A stretch of DNA of 64,000 nt from Candidatus Protistibacter heckmannii. GTDB lineage: Bacteria > Pseudomonadota > Gammaproteobacteria > Burkholderiales > Burkholderiaceae. The position numbers were made by a program, and so were the translations under genes. Positions 54,212-63,962 of this stretch are shown here, piece after piece. The stretch is taken from positions 62,001 through 126,000 of the forward strand of contig JALBVF010000003.1 in NCBI GenBank assembly GCA_025050535.1, in the 5' to 3' direction. The stretch's first letter is position 1; each line of letters opens with the position of its first letter. Below the pieces are notes generated by a model that did not search any database, was not told the origin of the DNA, and worked only from the letters and a program-made list of their open reading frames with translations.

Positions 54212-54271
54212 GCGGTCCCGCACTCGCGGATTGCAGCCTTGGGCAAGGCGCCAACTGATAAAATCCACCCC

Positions 54272-56041
54272 ATGCTGCCTTCTCAACATTCCCTGCTCCG
54301 CGGCCTGATCGCTCAGGCCGCCAAGGCCCTCGCTCCCGAGGGCGCCACGATTCCCGAAGTCACCCTCGAGCGCCCCAAGGTGGCCGCCCACGGCGACCTC
54401 TCCTGCAATATCGCCATGCAGATGGCCAAACCCCTGCGCGCCAATCTGCGCGAGCTGGCGCAGAAGCTGGCCGAAGCCCTGCTGGGCGACGCCGGTCTCA
54501 AGCATCTGCTCGCCGGCGTGGACATCGCCGGCCCCGGCTTCCTGAACCTCAAGCTGACCGACGCCGCCCGCCAGGAGGCCGTGCGCGCGGTGCTGGCCGA
54601 GGGCGCGGAATTCGGCCGTAGCAAGGCCGCCGAGGGCAAGCAGGTGATGCTCGAATTCGTCTCGGCCAATCCCACCGGCCCGCTGCACGTCGGCCACGGC
54701 CGCCAGGCCGCCCTGGGCGACGCGCTCTCCAACCTGATGGCGGCGCAAGGCTGGAAGGTGCACCGCGAGTTCTATTACAACGACGCCGGCATGCAGATCG
54801 GCAATCTGGCGCTGTCCGTGCAGGCCCGCGCCTGCGGCCTCGCCCCGGGCCAGGACGGCTGGCCCGAGGCCGCCTACAACGGCGACTACATCAACGATAT
54901 CGCCGCCGACTTCCTCGCGCGCAAGACGGTCTCCGCCGCCGACGGCGCGCCGGTCGCCGGTTCGGGCGACGTGGAGGACATCGACGGCATCCGCCACTTC
55001 GCCGTGGTCTATCTGCGCCATGAGCAGGACCTCGACCTGCAGGCCTTCGGCGTGCGCTTTGACCAGTACTACCTCGAGTCCTCGCTCTACACTGAGGGCA
55101 AGGTCGAGGAAGTGGTCGCGGCCCTCGCTGCCGCCGGCAAGTCCTACGAGCAGGACGGCGCGCTCTGGCTGCGCAGCACCGAATACGGCGACGACAAGGA
55201 CCGCGTGATGCGCAAGTCCGACGGCGGCTACACCTACTTCGTCCCCGACGTCGCCTACCACCTGAGCAAGTGGCACCGCGGCTTCACCAAGGTGATCAAC
55301 ATCCAGGGCAGCGACCACCACGGCACCATCGCCCGCGTGCGCGCCGGCCTGCAGGGCCTAGGCGCCAGAATTCCGCAGGGCTATCCCGACTACGTGCTGC
55401 ACAAGATGGTCACGGTGATGAAGAACGGCGAGGAGGTGAAGATCTCCAAGCGCGCCGGCTCCTACGTGACGCTGCGCGACCTGATCGAATGGTCCAACGA
55501 ACGCGAAGGCGAAGCGGCTGGCGAGAGCGCTGGCGAAAACGCGGCCAAGACCGCCAGCCCCGCCGAACTCACGCGCGGCCGCGACGCGGTGCGCTTCTTC
55601 CTGATCTCGCGCAAGGCCGACACCGAATTCGTCTTCGACGTGGACCTCGCCCGCAAGCAAAGCGACGACAACCCGGTCTACTACGTCCAGTACGCCCATG
55701 CCCGCATCTGTTCGATACTCAACCAATGGGGCGGCGACGCGGCCGCGCTGGCCGGCGCCGACGTCTCGCCGCTGACCGGCCCGGCGGCCGGCAACCTGCT
55801 GCGCCGCCTGGCCGAATTCCCGCAGATGCTGGCCGACGCCGCCGCCGAGCTGGCGCCGCACGCCGTGGCCTTCTACCTGCGCGACCTCGCCGGCGACTTC
55901 CACACCTTCTACAACGCCGAGCGCGTGCTCGTCGACGACGAAGCCCTCAAGACCGCCCGCCTCGCCCTGCTGGCCGCGACGCGCCAGGTCCTGCGGAACG
56001 GTTTGACCGTGCTGGGTATCTCAGCCCCGGAACGCATGTAA
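54272..56041 (+). CDS. argS: Arginyl-tRNA synthetase
   Basis: 589 residues from the ATG at 54272. The N-terminal additional domain is followed by [17 protein letters not shown] with HVGH at 139-142 (the HIGH motif) and, further on, KISKRAG at 390-396 in place of KMSK, as is common in ArgRS. The tail [11 protein letters not shown]-like segment ([16 protein letters not shown]) and the C-terminal anticodon domain ending ISAPERM are present. An Ala/Glu-rich insert ([20 protein letters not shown]) lies after the KISKR motif. Class I synthetase charging tRNA-Arg in the cytoplasm. The SPOR and dsbA genes follow on the same strand. Confidence 0.96.
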   Translation: MLPSQHSLLRGLIAQAAKALAPEGATIPEVTLERPKVAAHGDLSCNIAMQMAKPLRANLRELAQKLAEALLGDAGLKHLLAGVDIAGPGFLNLKLTDAARQEAVRAVLAEGAEFGRSKAAEGKQVMLEFVSANPTGPLHVGHGRQAALGDALSNLMAAQGWKVHREFYYNDAGMQIGNLALSVQARACGLAPGQDGWPEAAYNGDYINDIAADFLARKTVSAADGAPVAGSGDVEDIDGIRHFAVVYLRHEQDLDLQAFGVRFDQYYLESSLYTEGKVEEVVAALAAAGKSYEQDGALWLRSTEYGDDKDRVMRKSDGGYTYFVPDVAYHLSKWHRGFTKVINIQGSDHHGTIARVRAGLQGLGARIPQGYPDYVLHKMVTVMKNGEEVKISKRAGSYVTLRDLIEWSNEREGEAAGESAGENAAKTASPAELTRGRDAVRFFLISRKADTEFVFDVDLARKQSDDNPVYYVQYAHARICSILNQWGGDAAALAGADVSPLTGPAAGNLLRRLAEFPQMLADAAAELAPHAVAFYLRDLAGDFHTFYNAERVLVDDEALKTARLALLAATRQVLRNGLTVLGISAPERM

Positions 56042-56057
56042 GCTAGCGGTTTGAAAA

Positions 56058-56079
56058 CGCCGGGCGAAAACGCCCGGCG
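56058..56079 (+). repeat. Perfect hairpin between argS and the SPOR gene
   Basis: CGCCGGGCG, AAAA loop, CGCCCGGCG: a nine-base perfect stem with a tetraloop. On the plus strand it has no T tract; read on the minus strand it is followed by TTTTC. It may adjust expression between argS and the downstream pair. Confidence 0.55.
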
Positions 56080-56105
56080 ACCCAGAAGCAAAACAGGATC
56101 CGACC

Positions 56106-56744
56106 GTGACCACAGGACAAACCAAGAAAGCGGTACGCAACCCTCTGCGCCGCCCGATCCGTCTCTCCCGCCAGCGCGGCAACACCATCCTGGGCCTGAT
56201 CACAGGCCTGATCCTGGGCCTGGGCATCGCAGTGGTGGTGGCGCTCTACGTGAACAAGGCCCCGGTGCCCACGGCGGTCAAGGGCAAGGAAGCCGGGCCG
56301 TCGGCCGAGCAGACCAAGCCCGCCGCGCCGGCCGAACCGACCGATCCCAACCAGCCTCTCTACGGCGGTAAGAACGACGCCCAGCAGACCGCCACCGCGG
56401 CCCCCGCGGCGCCGGCCAAGGAAGAGAGCAAAGCAGAAAAACAGGTGGTGCGGCCGGGTTCCGACCTGATCGCCGACATCGCCGCCAACGAAGCTCAGAG
56501 CGGCGGCAAGACCGTTTTCCTGCTGCAGGTGGGGGCTTACACCACCGTCAGAGACGCCGAGCAGCAGAAGGCGCGGCTGGCCATGCAGGGCTTCGAAGCC
56601 AAGGTGAGCGAACGCGACAACGGCGGCACCAAGTTCTACCGCGTCCGCATCGGCCCGTTCGCCAAGATGGAAGAAGCCGAAAAGGCCCGCGAGAAACTTC
56701 GCGCCACCGGCATCGACGCGGCCGTCATCAAAACCAGTAAATAA
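56106..56744 (+). CDS. SPOR-domain membrane protein (FtsN-like)
   Basis: 212 residues. Start is GTG at 56106 with AGGA seven bases upstream. A basic N-terminus is followed by one membrane helix (TILGLITGLILGLGIAVVVAL, about 22-42), a Pro/Ala-rich periplasmic linker, and a C-terminal SPOR domain (about 136-210: FLLQVGAYTTVRDAEQQKAR, FYRVRIGPFAKMEEAEKARE). The SPOR domain binds denuded peptidoglycan at division sites. FtsN has the same layout, but the catalytic E-domain helices are not evident, so FtsN-like is safer. It precedes dsbA by 15 bp and is likely co-transcribed. Confidence 0.85.
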   Translation: MTTGQTKKAVRNPLRRPIRLSRQRGNTILGLITGLILGLGIAVVVALYVNKAPVPTAVKGKEAGPSAEQTKPAAPAEPTDPNQPLYGGKNDAQQTATAAPAAPAKEESKAEKQVVRPGSDLIADIAANEAQSGGKTVFLLQVGAYTTVRDAEQQKARLAMQGFEAKVSERDNGGTKFYRVRIGPFAKMEEAEKAREKLRATGIDAAVIKTSK

Positions 56745-56759
56745 GGGCAGGAAACAAAC

Positions 56760-57422
56760 ATGAATCGCTCGATGTTCTTGCGGGCCTCGCTGCGCGCGGC
56801 CTCCGCACTCGCACTCGCCGGCGCCGCCGGCTTCCCCTTGCAGGCTCTGGCGGCCAATCCCGCCGAGGGCAAGGACTTCCTCACGGTCAAGCCGCCCCAG
56901 CCGGTCGACGGCCAGGGCAAGATCGTGGTCACCGAATTCTTCTGGTATGGCTGCCCGCACTGCTTCGAGCTCGAGCCCAGCATCGTCGCCTGGGGCAAGA
57001 AGCAGTCCAAGGACGTGAGCTTCCAGCTCGTCCCGGTCTCGTTCAACGACACCACGCTGCCGCACAGCCAGATCTATTACGCGCTCGAGACGCTGGGCAA
57101 GCTCGAGGAGCTGCACGACAAGGTGTTCAACGCCATCCACGTCCAGCGCAAGCGCCTGCTCAAGGAAGACGAGATCGCCGACTGGATGGCCTCGCAAGGC
57201 GTGGACCACGCCAAGTTCCTGGCTGCCTTCAAGTCCTTCTCGGCCAACTCCAAGTCGCGCGGCGCCAACAAGATGGCCGACGACTACCGCCTCGACGGCG
57301 TGCCCGCCATCGCGGTCAACGGCAAGTACCTCACCTCGCCCTCGATCGCCGGCTCCTCCGAGCGCGTGCTGCAGACCTTGGACTTCCTGATCGCGCAGGA
57401 GCGCGGCGCCAAGAAGAAGTAG
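56760..57422 (+). CDS. dsbA: Thiol:disulfide interchange protein DsbA
   Basis: 220 residues. Signal peptide (FLRASLRAASALALAGAAG, cut near LQALA-A) then a thioredoxin-fold domain with the catalytic Cys65-Pro-His-Cys68 in FFWYGCPHCFEL. The helical insert and the cis-Pro loop GVPAIAVNGKYL are present. It introduces disulfides into periplasmic proteins. A strong terminator follows, so the argS-SPOR-dsbA group ends here. Confidence 0.95.
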   Translation: MNRSMFLRASLRAASALALAGAAGFPLQALAANPAEGKDFLTVKPPQPVDGQGKIVVTEFFWYGCPHCFELEPSIVAWGKKQSKDVSFQLVPVSFNDTTLPHSQIYYALETLGKLEELHDKVFNAIHVQRKRLLKEDEIADWMASQGVDHAKFLAAFKSFSANSKSRGANKMADDYRLDGVPAIAVNGKYLTSPSIAGSSERVLQTLDFLIAQERGAKKK

Positions 57423-57467
57423 GCGCAAACCCAAGGGCCTGGAAAATGGTCTAGGCTGAGCGCGAGC

Positions 57468-57494
57468 GGCCGCCCCTTGGGGCGGCCGTTTTTA
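57468..57494 (+). terminator. Rho-independent terminator after dsbA
   Basis: CGGCCGCCCC and GGGGCGGCCG around TT form a long GC stem, followed by TTTTT. 45 bases after the dsbA stop. Confidence 0.85.
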
Positions 57495-57685
57495 TTGCGG
57501 GAAGCCCGTGCGCGCCAGCCCGCGCGGACCGGCGGCGGCGATGAAGGCGCGTCCGGACGACCGCATCTCAGCCCGATCCGCCTCTCCCGCCGTTCATCCC
57601 GCGAATCGCGCATTTCGTCGCATCGCCGTTGGCCCCGGCTCCGGCTTGACAGATACTTGCGTCACTCAATCAAGGAGGAGGCAAG

Positions 57686-58404
57686 ATGGAATCCAATCTG
57701 GACACCGGCGCGGGCGCCGCCGGGCCGCTGCTGGAGCTGAGCGGCATCGAACGGGAGTTCGCCCTGGGCGAGACCCGAATCCGCGCGCTGCACGGCATCG
57801 ACCTGGCGATCGTGCGCGGCGAATTCCTCGCGATCTGGGGCCCCTCGGGCAGCGGCAAGTCCACGCTGCTCAACATCCTCGGCCTGATCGACGCGGCCGA
57901 CCGCGGCACCCTCAAGTTCGAAGGCGAGGACGTGGGCAAGCTCTCCGACGACGCGCTCTCGGACTGCCGCAACCGCAAGATCGGCTTCGTCTTCCAGAAC
58001 TTCAACCTAGTGCCCGTGCTCAGCGCGCTAGAGAACGTCATGCTGCCGCTTCAGGTGCAGGGCGTGAACGCGGCCGAATGCAAGCGCCGCGCGCAGACCT
58101 GGCTCGAGCACGTGGGCCTGGGCGCCTTCAGCGCCTTCCGCCACGACCGCCTGAGCGTCAGCGCGTGGCCATCGCCCGCGCCCTGGTCGGCGCGCCGCGC
58201 CTGCTCATCGCCGACGAGCCCACCGCTAACCTCGACACCCAGACCAGCCACGAAGTCATCGACCTGATCGAAGCGCTCAACCGAGAAACCGGCGAGACCT
58301 GCGTGTTCACCACCCATGATCCCCGCCTGCTCGCGCGCGTGCCCCGGCAACTGCGCCTGCAAGACGGCCTGATCTCCGAAGGCACTTATAAGGAACGCGC
58401 ATGA
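57686..58404 (+). pseudogene. LolD/MacB-type ABC ATPase gene lacking its signature motif
   Basis: From ATG 57686 (AGGAGG just upstream) a normal ATPase is read: LSGIEREFALGETRIRALHG, Walker A GPSGSGKST and Q-loop FVFQNFNLVPVL to FRHDRLS. Here the frame breaks. The next frame resumes with QRVAIARALVGAPRLLIADE and TANLDTQTSHEVI (Walker B and D-loop) to the stop at 58404. The text is explained by a 10-base deletion near 58156 that removes GGQ of LSGGQ and shifts the frame. The ATPase cannot form its ATP sandwich. It is the first of four damaged genes that together look like a lipoprotein or outer-membrane export system. Confidence 0.82.
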
Positions 58405-59048
58405 AACTCGCATGGCGAAATCTCTGGCGCAACCGGCGCCGCAGCCTGGTGACCATCCTCAGAATGGCCTTCAGCTTCTGCGCTGTGGCCCTGTTCGCGG
58501 GCTACACCAAGGCCATCTATTCCGGCCTGAGCAATTCGGCGATCCACGCCGAGCTCATCGGCCATCTCACCGTCAACGAGATCGACAAGATCCAGGCCGT
58601 GGTGGCGCAGGCCATGCCTGGCGCGCGGGTGATGCCGTGCATGAGCGCCTCGGGCCTGATCTCCAACGGCCGAACCAGCACCATCTTCATCGCCAGCGGC
58701 ATCGCTCCGGCGGACATGGCCGCCCTGCGCAGCCCCTTCCACGACGCGCTTGGCGGCCTGAGCGAGGCGCGTCCGCAGGGCGTCACCATCGGCCAGGGCA
58801 TGGACGACATCCTGGGCTTTCACACGGGTTACAACGCCTCCATGCTCGCCAGCATGATCCACGGCCAGGCCAACGCCGCCGACGTCGACATCGGCGCCAC
58901 GGCCAACACCGTGAGCGTGCCGATGTACATCGTCTTCGACTCCGGCAAGACCTTCGTCGCCGCGGTAGTGCTGGCCGTGGGCGCCGCCTTTATCCCGGCC
59001 CACCGCGCGGCGCGCCATCCGATCATCGAATCCCTGGGGCACGTATGA
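58401..59048 (+). pseudogene. FtsX/LolC-type ABC permease with the middle deleted
   Basis: 215 residues where about 400 are usual. The N-terminus (MKLAWRNLWRNRRRSLVTIL) with the first membrane helix, and the C-terminal end (AAVVLAVGAAFIPAHRAARH then PIIESLGHV) are typical of MacB/LolC permeases. The periplasmic domain is only partly represented, and the helices two and three that should lie before the last helix are missing; the join occurs near PMYIVFDSG. The frame is kept. The start overlaps the ATPase stop (ATGA). A single pair of helices cannot form a working permease. Confidence 0.7.
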
Positions 59049-59770
59049 ACACCTTGCGCACCTTCAAAAACGCAGTCATGGCGGCCGGCCTGACCATGGT
59101 CACGGTCCTTCCCGCTGCCCAGGCGGCCGAGCCCGACGCGATGCAGCTGCTTAAGAGATCGGACCAGGCGCGCGGCGGTGGCTATGCCGGCCTGGTCTGG
59201 GAAATCCAGGTGACCAACACCGGCAGCGGCGCCGAGGACCAGCCCAACCAGAAGCTGTGCATCAAGGCGGTGGACACCGCCAGCGTGGCCGAAGTGCTAG
59301 ACCCGCCCAACACCAAGGGCTCGTGCATGCTGCAGGTGGACCGCAACATGTGGATGACCAAGCACGGCCTGAAAAAGCCGGTGGCCATCGGCGACATCGC
59401 CGCCACCAACTACGCCAAGGACTACAGCGCCAAGTATCTGCGCCAGGAAGACGTCGGCGGCGAGCCCTGCCACGTGCTTGATCTCTCCGTCAACAACCGC
59501 CAGACCACCTACGACCGCATCACCTACTGGGTCTTGGCCAAGCGCGGACTGGCGGTCAAGGCGGAATTCCTCTCGCTCTCGTGCAAGAAGCTCAAGTCCG
59601 CCGACTTCGAATACGGCAACAGCATCGTCGCCAACGGCAAGACCATTCCCTTCGTCAGCAAGATGACGATCGCCGACGCGCTCACCGACGCCCGCACCAC
59701 GCTGCAATACACCCGCATCAAGGTGCAGGCCGTGCCGGCTTCGGAATTCGACGTGGGCAATCTGCAATGA
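59045..59770 (+). CDS. LolA-like outer-membrane lipoprotein-sorting family protein, probably with a small deletion
   Basis: 241 residues from the ATG at 59045 (overlaps the permease stop). A signal peptide (AVMAAGLTMVTVLPAAQA then AEP) is followed by MQLLKRSDQARGGGYAG and beta-strand-rich blocks: EVLDPPNTKGSCMLQVDRNM, GGEPCHVLDLSVNNRQTTYD and FVSKMTIADALTD. Members of this family work with LolCDE-like ABC systems. Compared with the pattern I know, about 15-17 residues seem missing between KKPVAI and GDIAATNYAKDY, in frame. The gene might still yield a protein, but its partners are broken. Confidence 0.6.
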   Translation: MNTLRTFKNAVMAAGLTMVTVLPAAQAAEPDAMQLLKRSDQARGGGYAGLVWEIQVTNTGSGAEDQPNQKLCIKAVDTASVAEVLDPPNTKGSCMLQVDRNMWMTKHGLKKPVAIGDIAATNYAKDYSAKYLRQEDVGGEPCHVLDLSVNNRQTTYDRITYWVLAKRGLAVKAEFLSLSCKKLKSADFEYGNSIVANGKTIPFVSKMTIADALTDARTTLQYTRIKVQAVPASEFDVGNLQ

Positions 59771-60222
59771 AGCAGGCCGCTGCGCAAGCCTTGCAGAGGC
59801 CGGCCGCGCTGGCCATGCCGGCGGCGCTCGCGGCGCGGGCGGAGGACGCCGCGCCGGTGCCCGAGGCCAAGTCCGGCATGGGCGCCGAAGAGAACGCCGC
59901 TGAAAATGCCACCGCGACCGCAAGTGCGGACACCTCGGCCGACGACGGCGCCGACTCCGAACAAGGCCTGCGCTATTCCGCCTCGCTCGAGACCTGGTTC
60001 TACGGCAACTGGACCCAGCGCGCGAGCGGCAGCCTGCTCAACCCCGACAACCGCATCGCGCGCCCGCCCGGCGGCCAGGCCCTGCTCTACGTGGAAAAGA
60101 ATTTCGTGCCGCGCCTCACCGGCTTCCTGGCGCTGACGCGCACTTTCGGCGGCGCAGCCACGGAATACGGCGCGCTGGTGTGCACGCTGCTGACTGTGGG
60201 GGTGAAGTTCTTCGCCTTCTGA
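59767..60222 (+). pseudogene. Remnant of an outer-membrane beta-barrel protein
   Basis: 151 codons from the ATG at 59767 (overlap with the preceding stop). The N-terminus is Ala-rich like a degraded signal peptide, followed by an acidic spacer and LRYSASLETWFYGNWTQRAS and GQALLYVEKNFVPRLTGFLA. The end, LLTVGVKFFAF, is a typical last strand with terminal Phe. Outer-membrane partners of such ABC clusters are usually several hundred residues, so the middle of the barrel has probably been lost after TRTFGG. The reading is an inference from length and the two ends. Confidence 0.5.
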
Positions 60223-60236
60223 ACGAAGGCGAAGAA

Positions 60237-61294
60237 TCAGTCGGGAGCGAAGCGTATCACGCCATCGGCGTCGGTCTCGCGCCTGAGCTTTCCCTCGAGC
60301 CAGAGGCAGTTCAGATTCGCCAGAGCCTCGCCCATGGCGAAGGTCATCTGGTGCATGTCGAGCGCGCGCTTGAACATGATGGTGACGATGTCGCGCGCGG
60401 TGCAGGGCTTGGAGCGGCAGGCGTCGAGCGTTTTCGCCAGGCGCTCGGCATGGTGGTCATGCAGCTGGCGGATTTGGGTGTGCACGCCCTTGAAGGGCTT
60501 GCCGTGCGAGGGCAGCACCAGCGTGTCCTCGGCGACGTCGTGATACTTGCCCAGCGATTCCAGATACAGCCCCACCGGATTCGATTCCGGCTCCAGCTCG
60601 AACACGCTGACGTTGGTGGAGATGCGCGGCAGCACCATGTCGCCGGAAATCATCACGCGTGCGTCCTCGCAATACAGGCTCAGATGCTAGGGCGAATGGC
60701 CAAAGCCGGTGATGATGCGCCAGCTCCGCTCGCCGATGGCGAGCAGGTCGCGGTCGCGCACGCGGCAGTACTGGCCCGGCACCTGCGGCACCAGGCGCGT
60801 GTAGCAGCAGGCGCGCTTGCGGATTTCCTCCAGGCCTTCGGTCAAGCCATGGCTCGAGTAATAGCGCACGCCCGCGTCGACGCCTCCCATGCTGGACATG
60901 CCGGGGTTGGTCAGCATGCGGCCGAAGGTGTATTCACCTAGACTGGTCCACAGGCGCACCTTCCAAGTGTCGCAGAGCCAATGGGCCAGGCCCAGATGGT
61001 CGGGGTGATAGTGCGTGGCGATCACGCGCAGGACCGGCAGACCTTCAAGTTCGTGCTCGAACACCCCCCCTGCCAGCGCTCACGCGTGTCGGCGCTGTCG
61101 ATGCCTCAGTCGACGATGGTCCAGCTGTCTTTCCCTTCGAGCTTGTCTCGCAGCAGCCAGAGATTGATATGATCCAGTGCAAAAGGCGGCGGTATGCGCA
61201 GCCAGTAGACGCCGGGGGCGACCTGGAATTTCTTGGCGGCTTCGGGAAGGGAGTCTCCGAGCGGATAGTGCAGTTGGCTTTCTAGTGCATTCAT
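60237..61294 (-). pseudogene. Metallo-beta-lactamase-fold hydrolase gene with two stops and a frameshift
   Basis: From ATG 61294: [20 protein letters not shown] and HINLWLLRDKLEGKDSWTIV then D-stop (TGA near 61106) followed by GIDSADTRERWQ. A run of seven G near 61065 shifts the frame to VFEHELEGLPVLRVIATHYH with the zinc motif HYHPDHLG. After TGFGHSP a TAG (about 60688) precedes HLSLYCEDARVMISGDMVLP, and the rest continues to 60237 with LPSHGKPFKGVH. The protein would be about 350 residues, a glyoxalase II-like hydrolase fused to a C-terminal helical domain. With three lesions it is a true pseudogene. Confidence 0.85.
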
Positions 61295-61330
61295 AGCCGC
61301 AAGCTTAACAAAAAGTACGAGTGTTCGCCG

Positions 61331-63121
61331 ATGAGAGACTTTCCCAAGCTGCTGTCCTCGCAGATCGCCTACGACATCGCGCGCAATCTGCTCGACGGCT
61401 TCGACAAGCATTACCGCATCTTCCGCGCCGCGAACCAACAGGCGAAGACGCTCTTCGAGCATGGCGACTGGCCGGCGCTGGCCGCGCTGCAGCGCGACCG
61501 CATCGCCTTCTACGACGACCGCGTGCGCGAGGCCGAGATCCTGCTGCAGGAGGAATACGACGCCGAGAATCTCGACGACAGCGTCTGGCAGCAGACCAGG
61601 CTGCACTACATCGGCCTGCTGACCACCCACCATCAGCTCGAACTCGCGGAGACCTTCTTCAATTCGGTGTACACGCGGCTTCTGCACCGCGCCTACTTCC
61701 ACAACGACTTCATCTTCGTGAGGCCGACGATCGCCACCGAATACATCGAGAACGACGAACCGCCGACGATGCCCACCTACCGCGCCTATTATCCGGTCGA
61801 CCGCGACGGCCTCGTCCAGACCATGCACCGCGTGATCGGCAGCTTCCAGTTCCAGCGCGAATTCGCTGACCTGGACCGCGACACCGCCTACGTGCTGCGC
61901 GCCATCAACGACGAACTGGGCGATTTCCGTGTGCTGCCCAATTTCCAGGTGCACGTGCTCTCCTCGCTGTTCTTCCGCAACCAGACGGCCTTCATCATCG
62001 GCCGCGCCGTCAACGGCGACCGCACCATTCCGCTCGCCATCCCGGTCAAGCAAGACGCGCGGGGCAAGCTCCATCTCGACGCCGCCCTGCTCAGCACCGA
62101 ACAGGTCCAGGTGCTGTTCAGCTTCACGCATTCGTACTTCCTGGTGGACATGGACGTACCCTCGGCCTACGTCACCTTCCTGCGCACGCTGATGCCGCGC
62201 AAGCCGCGCGCCGAGATCTACACCTCCATCGGCCTGAAGAAGCACGGCAAGAACCTCTTCTACCGCGACCTCCTCCACCATCTCCAGAATTCGAGCGGCC
62301 GCTTCCGCATCGCGCCCGGCATCAAGGGCCTGGTGATGCTGGTGTTCGGCCTGCCGAGCTTTCCCTACGTCTTCAAGGTGATCAAGGATTACTTCCCGCC
62401 GCCCAAGGAGACGACGCGCGAGCTGATCAAGAGAAAATACCAGCTGGTCAAGGGCAACGACCGCGTGGGCCGCATGGCCGACACGCTGGAGTTCTCGCAG
62501 GTGGCCTTCCCGCTCTCGCGCTTCGACGACGAGCTGCTCGCCGAGCTGCGCAAGCATGCGCTGTCGATGATCGAATTCGACTGCGACGGCATGGGCGGCG
62601 AGGAGATTGTCATCCGCCACCCCTACATCGAGCGGCGCATGATCCCGCTCAACATCTGGCTACGCGAAAGCGCCGACGAGAAGGTCGAGCACGGCGTGAT
62701 CGAATACGGCAACGCCATCAAGGATCTGGTCGCGGCCAACATCTTCCCGGGCGACATGCTGTACAAGAATTTCGGCGTGATGCGCTACGGCCGCATGGTC
62801 TTCTACGACTACGACGAGATCGAATACCTGACCGACTGCAATATCCGCGAGGTGCCGCCGCCGCGCAACGAAGAGGACGAACTCTCCGGAGAACCCTGGT
62901 ACAACATGGCTCCGCACGACATATTCCCCGAGACTTACCGGAGTTTTCTCCTCGGCGACGAGCGCATGAGAAAATACTTTCTCATGCACCACGCCGATTT
63001 CTTCGATCCCGCCATGTGGCAAGCCCACAAGGACAAGCTCATGGCAGGGCAGGTGCCCGACATTTATTCCTACGATCCCAGGCTGCGGTTCGCCCGCCGC
63101 TATGCGACCGTCCCCGTATGA
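61331..63121 (+). CDS. aceK: Isocitrate dehydrogenase kinase/phosphatase
   Basis: 596 residues, full family length. The regulatory N-terminal half includes [20 protein letters not shown] and [20 protein letters not shown]. The kinase domain has the ATP loop [20 protein letters not shown] with [14 protein letters not shown], and the catalytic region [20 protein letters not shown] followed by [14 protein letters not shown], which contains the DxDE metal site. AceK switches isocitrate dehydrogenase off and on by phosphorylation, controlling flow to the glyoxylate shunt. It lies upstream of a carbonic anhydrase gene (7 bp gap). Confidence 0.96.
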   Translation: MRDFPKLLSSQIAYDIARNLLDGFDKHYRIFRAANQQAKTLFEHGDWPALAALQRDRIAFYDDRVREAEILLQEEYDAENLDDSVWQQTRLHYIGLLTTHHQLELAETFFNSVYTRLLHRAYFHNDFIFVRPTIATEYIENDEPPTMPTYRAYYPVDRDGLVQTMHRVIGSFQFQREFADLDRDTAYVLRAINDELGDFRVLPNFQVHVLSSLFFRNQTAFIIGRAVNGDRTIPLAIPVKQDARGKLHLDAALLSTEQVQVLFSFTHSYFLVDMDVPSAYVTFLRTLMPRKPRAEIYTSIGLKKHGKNLFYRDLLHHLQNSSGRFRIAPGIKGLVMLVFGLPSFPYVFKVIKDYFPPPKETTRELIKRKYQLVKGNDRVGRMADTLEFSQVAFPLSRFDDELLAELRKHALSMIEFDCDGMGGEEIVIRHPYIERRMIPLNIWLRESADEKVEHGVIEYGNAIKDLVAANIFPGDMLYKNFGVMRYGRMVFYDYDEIEYLTDCNIREVPPPRNEEDELSGEPWYNMAPHDIFPETYRSFLLGDERMRKYFLMHHADFFDPAMWQAHKDKLMAGQVPDIYSYDPRLRFARRYATVPV

Positions 63122-63128
63122 GCAAGCC

Positions 63129-63785
63129 ATGAACAAATCCAGCCTCGAGCATCTGTTCCAGAACAACCGCGACTGGGTCGCGGAAGTCACCGTCACCGAT
63201 CCCGAATATTTCTCGCGCCTCGCCGACCAGCAGGCGCCGCGCTACTTCTGGATCGGCTGCTCCGATTCGCGCGTGCCCGCCAACCAGATCACCGGCCTGG
63301 CGCCGGGCGAGGTCTTCGTCCACCGCAACGTCGCCAACGTCGTCGTGCACTCCGATCTGAACTGCCTCTCGGTGCTGCAGTTCGCGGTGGACGTGCTCGA
63401 GGTCGAGCATGTGATGGTCGTGGGCCACTACGGCTGCGGCGGCGTGCAGGCGGCAATGAACGGCGTACGCGTGGGCCTGGCCGACAACTGGCTCAAGCAT
63501 GTGCAGGACGTGCGCGACAAGCACGGCGCCTATCTGGGCAGCGTGCTCGACGCGCGCGAGCGCCACGACCGGCTATGCGAGCTCAACGCCATCGAGCAGG
63601 TGGTCAACATCTGCCACACCACCATCGTGCAGGACGCCTGGGAGCGCGGCCAGTCGCTGGAAATCCACGGCTTCGTCTATGGCCTCAAGGACGGCATGCT
63701 GCGCGACCTGGACATGAACGTCACCGGCATGAGCCAGCTCGCCGAGCGCTACGACGCGGCGCGCAAGCGCATCGGCGCGCTCTGA
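63129..63785 (+). CDS. can: Beta-class carbonic anhydrase
   Basis: 218 residues from the ATG at 63129. Zinc ligands and acid pair: CSDSR with Cys44, Asp46 and Arg48, then HYGCGGV with His100 and Cys103. EVFVHRNVAN and GVRVGLADNWLKHVQDVRDK are typical of the Can/CynT branch. It interconverts carbon dioxide and bicarbonate in the cytoplasm. It probably shares a transcript with aceK, and a strong hairpin terminator follows. Confidence 0.94.
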   Translation: MNKSSLEHLFQNNRDWVAEVTVTDPEYFSRLADQQAPRYFWIGCSDSRVPANQITGLAPGEVFVHRNVANVVVHSDLNCLSVLQFAVDVLEVEHVMVVGHYGCGGVQAAMNGVRVGLADNWLKHVQDVRDKHGAYLGSVLDARERHDRLCELNAIEQVVNICHTTIVQDAWERGQSLEIHGFVYGLKDGMLRDLDMNVTGMSQLAERYDAARKRIGAL

Positions 63786-63800
63786 GCCGGCATCGGCCGC

Positions 63801-63832
63801 GCGCCGCCCGCGGGCGGCGTGCATTTCTTTTT
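63801..63832 (+). terminator. Rho-independent terminator after the carbonic anhydrase gene
   Basis: A perfect 18-base palindrome CGCCGCCCGCGGGCGGCG (63802-63819) is followed by ATTTCTTTTT. The T stretch is slightly broken. The rest of the gap to 63962 shows no gene; it should hold the promoter of the next one. Confidence 0.7.
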
Positions 63833-63962
63833 GCTTTGTCGCAGGAAAGACAGTCTTTTTCCGCGCATGCTGGCATCATCTCCTGCATCGGCTTGCGGCA
63901 CCCCGCGATTTGAACCAGAATCGGAATCCGCCAAAGAACAAAGGCAATCCGGAGACACCGCC

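Noticed and set aside
61106-62620. Minus-strand open frame of about 500 codons covering aceK and the start of the metallo-hydrolase
   Set aside because: Only its last 60 codons are real (the N-terminus of the hydrolase pseudogene); the rest is antisense to aceK.
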